DNA from: an uncultured Flavobacteriales bacterium
GTDB taxonomy: Bacteria; Bacteroidota; Bacteroidia; CAIKAF01
NCBI GenBank assembly: GCA_937925455.1
Contig: CALEWF010000287.1
Span: forward strand, 1 to 5,428
Reading direction: 5' to 3'
DNA length: 5,428 bases
The notes under the pieces were generated by a model. That model was not told the DNA's origin. It saw only the letters and a list, made by a program, of their open reading frames with translations, and searched no databases. This document shows positions 1-5,428 of this stretch, piece after piece (within the stretch, counting starts at the first letter, position 1; each line of letters begins with the position of its first letter). The position numbers and the translations under genes were made by a program.

Positions 1-59
1 CTCCGTGTATCTCTGTGTTCTTTGTGGTTAAATTTTTCACCACAGAGAACACAGATAAA
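1..59. repeat. Palindromic interspersed-repeat-like element, cut by the window's left edge
   Basis: Positions 10-28 and 39-57 form an inverted repeat matching at 17 of 19 positions; one of the two mismatches would be a G-U wobble in RNA. The short centre is itself partly symmetrical (AAATTT, 31-36). Each arm is built from a degenerate 9-10 base unit starting with CAC: on the minus strand CACAAAGAA (26-18), CACAGAGATA (17-8) and CACGGAG (7-1); on the plus strand CACAGAGAA (41-49) and CACAGATAAA (50-59). From memory, similar CACAGAGAACACAGAG-type palindromes are scattered between genes in many environmental bacterial genomes, but I could not check this here. There is no T-run after either arm, so it does not look like an intrinsic terminator. 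It lies about 150 bases beyond the end of tsaB and probably continues to the left of the window. Confidence 0.7.
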
Positions 60-69
60 TAAACCAATT

Positions 70-105
70 AAAAAACGTCTTCAACCCAGTTTAATGCAAT
101 TGAAG
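70..105 (-). terminator. Possible weak terminator of the tolC-adaptor-tsaB operon
   Basis: Read on the minus strand, a 6-bp stem (100-105 with 79-84, CTTCAA/TTGAAG) encloses a 15-base loop. After three bases it is followed by a run of six T (complement of 70-75). The position, about 105 bases past the tsaB stop, suits the end of the leftward operon. The stem is short and AT-rich, and it competes with an 8-bp dyad at 101-108/132-139 (TGAAGTAA/TTACTTCA), so this may be chance in AT-rich DNA. No better hairpin plus T-run is visible between 1 and 209. Confidence 0.25.
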
Positions 106-209
106 TAAAATAGCTGTTTGAACCCAGGTGGTTACTTCATATAATCGGCTTTAATACAGAAATGAAAATGACTTTGCATTATATCCGGTTTTTTATTGCA
201 TAATTTGGG

Positions 210-911
210 TTAAATAATTTTTTTGATAGGCGTGGTAGTATGAGCTTCTTTGAGGTAAAAAGGTTCTACATAGGCAACATCAGCAAATTGCTGTTGCCGA
301 TACATTTGCCAAGCTAAATTAGCCATGCCATAGGCAGAGGTAGTAAAATGAGCAAAGAAACGGGAATTGTAGTGGTTTTTCAGGATGCTTTTTGTTTTTT
401 CAGCACCATTGCCAATAAACAAGCAAGGATGATGTTGCATGAAATCCTGAAAAGAAAATTCATTCAGGATGATTGCTTCTGGATTTTTTACGGGCTGAAT
501 TTCAGTGTTATAATATCCGGCATATACTTCCTGACGGCGAGCATCAATCAAAGGAATAATAAGGGTATTGGATTCAATTTGCGTTAGGGTTGATTCTTTA
601 AACCATGCAGCCATAACTTGTAATGAGTCTAAAGCAATAAGAGGTAGGTCAGCACCGTAACAAATTCCTTTGGCAGTGGAAAGTCCAATACGCAAACCGG
701 TATAAGACCCCGGTCCGTTACTTACTGCCACTGCACTAAGCTGTTTAGCTGTAATGGTTGATTGTTTTAAAATTTCATGAATAAAAACGCTTAATAGTGA
801 CGAATGAATGTTAGGTTGAGAGCTTTCTATACATTGTATTACATCAGGTCCATAGCAGAGTGCTACCGAGCAAACCGAAGAGGAGGTTTCCAGAAGAAGA
901 ATATAAGACAT
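210..911 (-). CDS. tsaB: TsaB, tRNA t6A37 threonylcarbamoyltransferase complex dimerisation subunit
   Basis: This 233-residue protein is the TsaB (YeaZ) subunit of the cytoplasmic machinery that adds threonylcarbamoyl to A37 of ANN-decoding tRNAs. TsaB has an ASKHA fold without its own transferase activity. It binds TsaD, and with TsaE and the TsaC-made threonylcarbamoyl-AMP it completes the reaction. Seen here: the N-terminal phosphate-1-like strand LLLETSSSVCSVAL (residues 5-18), with Glu8 where many homologues have Asp; the His36-Ser37 segment before a helix; the diagnostic SNGPGSYTGLRIGLSTAKG stretch (64-82); IDARRQEVY (122-130); and the C-terminal YVEPFYLKE (214-222). The length is normal for the family. 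The ATG at 911 lies 6 bases after the adaptor stop, behind a modest AAAGG, so the gene is probably the last of the tolC-adaptor-tsaB unit. The pairing with efflux genes is probably positional rather than functional. The identification is firm. Confidence 0.96.
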   Translation of the reverse strand: MSYILLLETSSSVCSVALCYGPDVIQCIESSQPNIHSSLLSVFIHEILKQSTITAKQLSAVAVSNGPGSYTGLRIGLSTAKGICYGADLPLIALDSLQVMAAWFKESTLTQIESNTLIIPLIDARRQEVYAGYYNTEIQPVKNPEAIILNEFSFQDFMQHHPCLFIGNGAEKTKSILKNHYNSRFFAHFTTSAYGMANLAWQMYRQQQFADVAYVEPFYLKEAHTTTPIKKII

Positions 912-917
912 TTGCCT

Positions 918-2204
918 TTATTTATTTTTATAGAGCGATTGTTTGTCTGTTATTCTTACTTTAGCACCGTTGCTTAATGTTTTGGAAATAGCGTTGTATG
1001 GTCCTTCGGCGATAATCATTCCATCATTTAGCCCATTTAATACTTCGATGTATTTATTATCCTGGATGCCGGTTTCAATTTCTGTTTGAAGGGCTTTGTT
1101 TTCAATAATTACAAAAACGTATTCTTTGTATTTTTTGGTTGTTTCAGCAGCAGAATTTAAGGTGTCTTTACGAGTGGTTACGGCTTGAATAGGAACAGAA
1201 AGCACATTGTTTTTCCGATTGGTTATGATATCTACGGTAGCCGACATGCCAGGACGAAATGGGGAGATGTTTCTGCCCGTTTCAAGGTCTTTATACGATT
1301 CGCGAAGGATGGAAATTTTTACTTCAAAGTTGGTAACTTCATCCGTTGCCACTGCATTCAGAGTGGTTTTAGGAGAGTTGGCAATTTGGCGAACAACGCC
1401 GGTAAATTTCCGGTTTAGATAAGCATCTACTTCTACATAGGCCGTGTCGCCTAAGTCCACTTTTACAATATCGTTTTCATTTACATCTACTACTACTTCC
1501 ATTTCACGCAGGTTAGCAATACGAAGCATTTCTGTACCCTGCATTTGGGCTGTACCAACCACTCGTTCGCCTTTTTCTACGGCAAGTTTTGAAACAACTC
1601 CATTCATGGGAGAAAAAATTTTGGTACGTGATAGATTGTCCCTTGCTGATTTTTGTGAAGCCTGAGCACTGGCTAATGTAAATTCGGCTGCCGTTACCGA
1701 TTGTTTGGCAGCTTCATATTGAGATTTGGCTACTTCATATTGTGTATCAATTTGCTCCCACTCGCTTTTTGAAATTACTTTACGTTCATACAGGTCTTTA
1801 TTTCTTTTCCAATTCGCTTCTGCCTGAATAAACTGTGCTTTGGCTTGTTCTAATTGCGATTTGGCAGATGCCACATTGGCTTTGGTTTGATTTACCACTG
1901 CCGAAACGCGTTCAAATTCTGACTCATACAAATCTGGATTGATGATTAGCAGCAACTGTCCTTGTTTTACAGAGTCGCCTTCTTTTACGAAAAGCTCTAC
2001 AATTTGCCCGGATACATCAGAACTAATTTTTACTTCTACTTCCGGTTGTATTTTACCGGAGGCAGAAACGGTTTCTACAATATTTCTAAAACGTACTGTA
2101 TCAACTGTTACCAAAATTTTACGTCCGCCTCCTTCTCCACACGATGAAAGGCTTTGAACTATTAAGGTAACTGTAATCGGAACAAGAAACAGAAATTTTT
2201 TCAT
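918..2204 (-). CDS. Periplasmic adaptor (membrane fusion) lipoprotein of a tripartite efflux system, HlyD/MacA/AcrA-like
   Basis: This 428-residue protein should link an inner-membrane ABC or RND pump to a TolC-type outer-membrane channel. The N-terminus is a lipoprotein signal: MKK, a hydrophobic core, and a lipobox LSSC with Cys22 as the acylated residue. The first half of the lipoyl domain is at about 50-92 (SGQIVELFVKEGDSVKQG, 65-82). An Ala/Gln/Lys-rich coiled-coil hairpin runs from about 95 to 192, and the second lipoyl half from 195 to 232. The beta-barrel domain (about 233-330, ending FRPGMSATVDI) and a membrane-proximal domain (about 335-418) follow. At the hairpin tip, Arg134, Leu138 and Ser145 match the RxxxLxxxxxxS motif used to dock on TolC channels. 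The gene starts 3 bases after the upstream tolC stop, so the two are surely co-transcribed. No pump gene is in the window, so the substrate and the pump class (MacB-like ABC or RND) cannot be decided. A secretion role is also possible. Confidence 0.93.
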   Translation of the reverse strand: MKKFLFLVPITVTLIVQSLSSCGEGGGRKILVTVDTVRFRNIVETVSASGKIQPEVEVKISSDVSGQIVELFVKEGDSVKQGQLLLIINPDLYESEFERVSAVVNQTKANVASAKSQLEQAKAQFIQAEANWKRNKDLYERKVISKSEWEQIDTQYEVAKSQYEAAKQSVTAAEFTLASAQASQKSARDNLSRTKIFSPMNGVVSKLAVEKGERVVGTAQMQGTEMLRIANLREMEVVVDVNENDIVKVDLGDTAYVEVDAYLNRKFTGVVRQIANSPKTTLNAVATDEVTNFEVKISILRESYKDLETGRNISPFRPGMSATVDIITNRKNNVLSVPIQAVTTRKDTLNSAAETTKKYKEYVFVIIENKALQTEIETGIQDNKYIEVLNGLNDGMIIAEGPYNAISKTLSNGAKVRITDKQSLYKNK

Positions 2205-2207
2205 GGT

Positions 2208-3572
2208 TTAGAATTCAATTTTTTTTCCTCTATAAAAGTCGAGCACTTTGGTCTTGAAAATGTAATCGTATTGAGCAATGAGCAATTCGGTACGGGCAGT
2301 AAAATACCGGGTTGTCGCATCATTGTAGTCAACCGAATTTATAACATTGGCTTCAAACCGCTGCTTAGCATAGGTGTAATTTTCTTCCAATGCTTGCAAA
2401 TTCTTTTTATTTGCTTCATACGATTTGAATGCTGCTTTTGCATCGGCATACGCTTTTTGAATGGTGTTTTTCAAGCTTAGCTGCTCTGCTTGTAAATCTA
2501 ATTCGGCATTTTTATATTGAAGTTTGGCTTGTTGAACAGCAGTGCGTATTTGAAGTCCATTGAAAATAGGAAATGTTAACCCTAATGATATTTGCTGTGA
2601 ATTATTTCGCTTTAACTGTTCAAAAAAAGGTACTACCGGACTATTGGGGTCAAATGGGTTTTGTTTCAATAATCCAGAGAAAATAGTACTAATGGTAGTA
2701 TTTATTGCAAATTGTGGATAATAACTACCTCTGGCAACGGCCAATCCATAGCGAGCACTCTTCATCCGAAACTCCCGGCTAAGGATGTTTGGACGTGTAT
2801 TGATGGCCAATGCATAAATGCTTTGCACACTTTCTGATTCATTGAATTCTTCAATAGAAATTTTTGAAAAATCAGGCTTTTCAATTTGTATATCAAATTC
2901 ATCTAAAGCTAATGCTTGAATTAAAGCTAATTTGGCAGCGGCCAATGCATTTTCGCCATTTACTAAGTTAAGTTCTTGGGTAGCTAATTGTGCTTCGATA
3001 CTAAGTAGTGCACCTTGGGTAACGGTTCCGGCTTCGTATAGTTGCTTGGTGCGGTTGGCTTGTTGCTTCAATAAATCAACTTGTTGTCTTACAATTTCCA
3101 GCCGTTCCTGAGCAAATAATACTTGCATATACAGGTTGGCAATGTTTAGCGAAATATCATCCAGGGCTTGCTGAAAATCGTATTGTGCAGCTTTGTAGTT
3201 GTTTTTATTTTGGCTGATGGTGTAGTAATTAGCTAATCCATTAAAAACAATAAACTGTGAGTTAGCGGCAATAGAAGTGGTAGTAAATCGCTGGTCATTT
3301 AATAAGCCGGTAGTTGGGTCAAATCGCAAACCAAAGTTGAATGTTTCTGCAAAAGAACCATTCAGGGTGGGTGCCAAGGCTGCCCACGACTGGGTTACAT
3401 TTAGCTTGGCACTTTCCATGCTGAGTTGAACTTTTTTTACCGTAATATTATGTTCACGGGCATGTTCAATGCATTTCCGCAATGACCAAACCTGTACCTG
3501 CTGCGAATACACATGGGTAAACACAATGGCAAAGAAAAAGGCAAAACCCCTAAAAATCCCCGTTTTTTTCAA
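2208..3572 (-). CDS. TolC-family outer-membrane efflux channel protein
   Basis: This 454-residue protein (counted from TTG at 3572) should form the trimeric outer-membrane barrel and periplasmic tunnel of a tripartite exporter. The start gives MKKTGIFRG, a hydrophobic core of about 12 residues and a signal peptidase site near VYS-Q (23/24). Two outer-membrane-efflux repeats follow, about residues 30-222 and 262-442. Each combines long amphipathic helices with a beta-hairpin segment. The two barrel segments end in matching QFIVFNGL (106-113) and TFPIFNGL (333-340), which shows the internal duplication, and the helical part holds a typical YEAGTVTQGALLSIEAQL (179-196). The length is close to that of E. 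coli TolC. The frame is open for 8 more codons to a TTG at 3596, but that codon lies inside a promoter-like TAATTTTG, so I prefer 3572. No in-frame ATG occurs before residue 52, so a TTG (or a rarer codon) must be used. It is the first gene of the operon with the adaptor and tsaB. Confidence 0.93.
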   Translation of the reverse strand: MKKTGIFRGFAFFFAIVFTHVYSQQVQVWSLRKCIEHAREHNITVKKVQLSMESAKLNVTQSWAALAPTLNGSFAETFNFGLRFDPTTGLLNDQRFTTTSIAANSQFIVFNGLANYYTISQNKNNYKAAQYDFQQALDDISLNIANLYMQVLFAQERLEIVRQQVDLLKQQANRTKQLYEAGTVTQGALLSIEAQLATQELNLVNGENALAAAKLALIQALALDEFDIQIEKPDFSKISIEEFNESESVQSIYALAINTRPNILSREFRMKSARYGLAVARGSYYPQFAINTTISTIFSGLLKQNPFDPNSPVVPFFEQLKRNNSQQISLGLTFPIFNGLQIRTAVQQAKLQYKNAELDLQAEQLSLKNTIQKAYADAKAAFKSYEANKKNLQALEENYTYAKQRFEANVINSVDYNDATTRYFTARTELLIAQYDYIFKTKVLDFYRGKKIEF

Positions 3573-3593
3573 TGTAATAGTGATTAAATATGC

Positions 3594-3621
3594 CAAAATT
3601 AGAGCTTGATTGGGTTTTAAA
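3594..3621 (-). promoter_or_regulatory. Predicted Bacteroidota-type promoter for the tolC operon
   Basis: On the minus strand, TAATTTTG (3601-3594) is a full match to the Bacteroidota -7 consensus TAnnTTTG. A weak -33-like TTT (3621-3619) lies 17 bases upstream; the consensus there is TTG. Transcription would begin a few bases downstream and give a leader of roughly 15-20 bases before the TTG at 3572. The element overlaps the alternative TTG at 3594-3596, which argues against that start. Confidence 0.5.
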
Positions 3622-3663
3622 CTTCTATCAGGTGTTAAAAATATAAAATCTGCAGGAAAACAC

Positions 3664-3671
3664 TTACTTTG
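3664..3671 (+). promoter_or_regulatory. Predicted -7 promoter element for the MBOAT operon
   Basis: TTACTTTG matches TAnnTTTG at all but the second base. It lies 17 bases before the ATG at 3689, so the message would have a very short leader. I see no good TTG -33 element at the usual spacing; the nearest candidate, TTA at 3635-3637, is too far away (26 bases). If the element is real, the TTG at 3674 would lie upstream of, or on, the transcription start, which supports the ATG at 3689. Confidence 0.4.
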
Positions 3672-3688
3672 TCTTGCATTTATATGTA

Positions 3689-5110
3689 ATGGTATTTAGC
3701 TCCCCCATATTTGTGTTTGCTTTTTTGCCGTTGGTGTTGCTGGTATATTACTTGGCAGCCCCGCATGTAAAAAATTTCATTCTGCTGGTATTTAGTTTGT
3801 TATTTTATGCTTGGGGTGAAGGAGAACGGCTTACCATTATGCTTTTATCTATTACTATCAATTATTTTACCGCTATTTTTCTCGAGAATCAAATTTATGC
3901 ATGGAAGAAGAAATTGCTTTTATTTATTGGAATAGGTTTAAACCTTGGGTTGTTGTTGTATTATAAATACACTAATTTTTTTGTAGCGAATTATAATTTG
4001 TTGGCAGTACAGCAGGGGTGGGCTTCCATCGTGATGGATCGGGTTGTCTTGCCGTTAGGAATTTCTTTTTTTACATTTCAAGGAATGTCGTATATCATTG
4101 ATGTGTATCGTAAGCATGCAGAAGTACAGTACAACCCATTTAATTTGGCTTTATATATTTCTTTTTTTCCACAACTCATTGCAGGTCCAATAGTGCGTTA
4201 TCATGATATAAGTAGGCAGTTAACCGACCGAAAGGTTACATTGGAGTTGTTTGTTTCAGGCATACAGCGTTTTATAATTGGCTTATCAAAAAAAGTTCTC
4301 ATTGCAGATAGCATTGGTCGCATATCTCATGAACTTTTTACCACTTCGCCCGAAGGATTACCGGCTTCTTTTGCCTGGCTTGGGATGATAACTGCGGTAG
4401 TACAGATATATTATGATTTTTCAGGCTATAGTGACATGGCCATTGGTATGGGTAGAATGTTTGGATTTCAATTTCTTGAAAACTTTAAACATCCGTTATC
4501 AGTAAAAAATATGCGGTTGTTTTGGACACATTGGCACATTTCGCTTTCAAACTGGTTTAGAGATTACATTTATATTCCTCTGGGAGGTAACAAGTATGGT
4601 GCTTTACGCACCCAATTTAATTTATGGCTGATTTTCTTTTTGAGTGGGTTATGGCATGGCAGTGAGTGGACCTTTGTAATTTTCGGTATCTATCATGGTG
4701 TATTTATGGTTGCCGAACGGTTGGGTACAGAGCGGTTATTAAATAAATTCCCCGGCTTTGTACAAAACATCTATGTGTGGCTTGTTTTCTGTGTAAGTAT
4801 TATTTTATTTTGCTCACCCGATGTAATCTTTGCGTGGAAATATTTTACACAATTGTTTGATTTTACATCCAAAGCTCCATTTCATCAGGTATGGTTGTAC
4901 CTTCAGCCAGAGTTTTTTTTACTGCTAATCATGGGTATTGTTTTTTGTTATCCCGTTAGAGAAAACTTCCTGCGTATTATGTATCACCGTTTTACTAATC
5001 AACAAATTCCTCAATTGGTAGAATTTTTAGGGTATTTTGTATTGCTTGTCTTTTCAATGGCTGCTATGGCCGGTTCAACCTATTCGCCATTTATTTATTT
5101 CAGATTTTAA
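3689..5110 (+). CDS. MBOAT-family membrane O-acyltransferase, AlgI-like
   Basis: This 473-residue polytopic inner-membrane protein belongs to the membrane-bound O-acyltransferase family of AlgI, PatA and DltB, which pass acyl groups (often acetyl) across the membrane for transfer to exported glycans. The ATG at 3689 gives the usual AlgI opening, MVFSSPIFVFAFLPLVLLVYY. Family motifs in order: PLGISFFTFQGMSYIIDVYR (122-141), FPQLIAGPIVRY (160-171), YDFSGYSDMAIG (242-253), WHISLSNWFRDYIYIPLGG (282-300, with His283), LSGLWHGSEWTFVIFG (318-333), where His323 is the expected catalytic histidine, and the terminal YSPFIYF (465-471). About ten or more hydrophobic segments are visible, and the length is normal. 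The frame stays open to a TTG at 3674, but that adds an atypical N-terminus and touches the promoter. The next gene begins on the last base of this stop codon, so the two are translationally coupled. The substrate is unknown; there are no alginate or teichoic-acid genes here. Confidence 0.93.
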   Translation: MVFSSPIFVFAFLPLVLLVYYLAAPHVKNFILLVFSLLFYAWGEGERLTIMLLSITINYFTAIFLENQIYAWKKKLLLFIGIGLNLGLLLYYKYTNFFVANYNLLAVQQGWASIVMDRVVLPLGISFFTFQGMSYIIDVYRKHAEVQYNPFNLALYISFFPQLIAGPIVRYHDISRQLTDRKVTLELFVSGIQRFIIGLSKKVLIADSIGRISHELFTTSPEGLPASFAWLGMITAVVQIYYDFSGYSDMAIGMGRMFGFQFLENFKHPLSVKNMRLFWTHWHISLSNWFRDYIYIPLGGNKYGALRTQFNLWLIFFLSGLWHGSEWTFVIFGIYHGVFMVAERLGTERLLNKFPGFVQNIYVWLVFCVSIILFCSPDVIFAWKYFTQLFDFTSKAPFHQVWLYLQPEFFLLLIMGIVFCYPVRENFLRIMYHRFTNQQIPQLVEFLGYFVLLVFSMAAMAGSTYSPFIYFRF

Positions 5111-5428
5111 TGAAGCTGAGTTCAAAGAAATATTACCTACTGATTAGTAGCTTAAGTACGCTGGTTATAGTGTTTTTAAATTATGTGTGGTTATCCAATA
5201 CCGATTTGGTATCAAACAGGCCGGTAGTTGAAATCATTGTAGATGTTGATCGTGCTAGCATGATTCAGATTATGGTGAAAGAAGGCGACCAATATAACAC
5301 GAATGAAATTCCCCAAGTAAGATGGTATGAGCCAGTGCAAAACTACAAGGTTATTTTACAATTGCCTGAACTAGATTTTCCGGGTGGGTTTCGAATTGAT
5401 TTGGGAGCTTCAACCAGCCACTGGAAAA
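5110..5428 (+). CDS. Membrane-anchored protein of unknown family, probable MBOAT partner (partial, runs off window)
   Basis: The frame starts at ATG 5110-5112, overlapping the MBOAT stop by one base (TAATG), and stays open for 106 codons to the window edge. Residues 1-7 are basic (MKLSSKK). About 8-28 form one hydrophobic segment that looks like an uncleaved anchor or signal anchor, with the rest outside the inner membrane. The visible outer part (about 38-106) alternates hydrophobic and polar residues, as in a beta-sandwich: VVEIIVDVD (39-47), MIQIMVKEGDQY (51-62), NYKVILQLPELDF (78-90) and GGFRIDLGAS (92-101). It loosely recalls the beta domains found before multi-pass regions in some Bacteroidota glycan-related membrane proteins, but I do not recognise the family. 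No SGNH-hydrolase GDS motif, as in many MBOAT partners, is visible yet. The tight coupling suggests joint function with the acyltransferase; this is inference. There is no clear ribosome binding site, as expected for a coupled gene. Confidence 0.85.
   Translation, partial: MKLSSKKYYLLISSLSTLVIVFLNYVWLSNTDLVSNRPVVEIIVDVDRASMIQIMVKEGDQYNTNEIPQVRWYEPVQNYKVILQLPELDFPGGFRIDLGASTSHWK

Noticed and set aside
1..59. CRISPR array or intrinsic terminator reading of the CAC-unit palindrome
   Set aside because: The units are only 9-10 bases with no spacers, so it is not CRISPR. Neither arm is followed by a T-run, so a rho-independent terminator is not supported.
348..587. 79-codon plus-strand frame inside tsaB
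   Set aside because: It overlaps conserved TsaB coding sequence on the other strand, shows no family motif and has no promoter-like element before it.
888..890. Glu8 in TsaB in place of the common Asp
   Set aside because: TsaB is a non-catalytic scaffold and this conservative change is, as I recall, frequent in Bacteroidota homologues.
1185..1665. Open frames on the plus strand opposite the adaptor gene
   Set aside because: They are antisense to a firmly identified protein, have low-complexity Ser/Thr/Phe-rich translations and no recognisable domain, so they are shadows of the real gene.
2071..2204. Surface-export signal on the adaptor lipoprotein
   Set aside because: After Cys22 the sequence is Gly-Glu-Gly-Gly-Gly, without the acidic pair after Lys or Gln-Ala typical of Bacteroidota surface lipoproteins. 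A periplasm-facing anchor fits its role.
4527..4537. THWH in the MBOAT motif where many homologues have RRWH (residues 280-283)
   Set aside because: The invariant Trp282-His283 and the catalytic-type His323 are kept, and the preceding positions vary within the family as I recall it, so I see no sign of lost activity.

Overview
The window looks like chromosomal DNA from a member of the Bacteroidota. The reasons are AT-rich composition, A/T-rich leaders without strong Shine-Dalgarno sequences, promoter -7 elements of the TAnnTTTG type in the one divergent intergenic gap, and proteins that read like Bacteroidota versions of their families. The genus cannot be told from the sequence alone.

Layout. 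Positions 1-209 are non-coding. They begin with a palindromic, interspersed-repeat-like sequence (1-59), followed by AT-rich DNA with weak dyads, one of which may end the leftward operon. Three genes then lie on the minus strand, read right to left: a TolC-family outer-membrane channel (2208-3572), a lipoprotein periplasmic adaptor of the HlyD/MacA/AcrA kind (918-2204), and tsaB (210-911). The gaps between them are only 3 and 6 bases, so they almost certainly form one transcription unit. A divergent promoter region (about 3573-3688) separates this unit from a rightward pair: an MBOAT/AlgI-like membrane O-acyltransferase (3689-5110), then a membrane-anchored protein of unknown family that starts on the last base of the MBOAT stop codon and runs off the window.

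Function. The leftward operon supplies two of the three parts of a tripartite efflux or secretion machine; the inner-membrane pump is not present. It also carries a housekeeping gene for the t6A37 modification of tRNA. The rightward pair probably acylates a cell-surface or exported glycan. MBOAT proteins of this type take acyl groups across the inner membrane and usually work with an extracytoplasmic partner, and the translationally coupled second gene is the obvious candidate.

Two start sites deserve correction compared with the longest open frames. The tolC frame is best started at the TTG at 3572, because the TTG further upstream lies inside a TAATTTTG promoter element. The MBOAT is best started at ATG 3689, not at the TTG at 3674. 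I see no mobile-element gene, CRISPR array, tRNA or rRNA. The most unusual items are the repeat at the left edge and the uncharacterised MBOAT partner; the rest is ordinary core genome.
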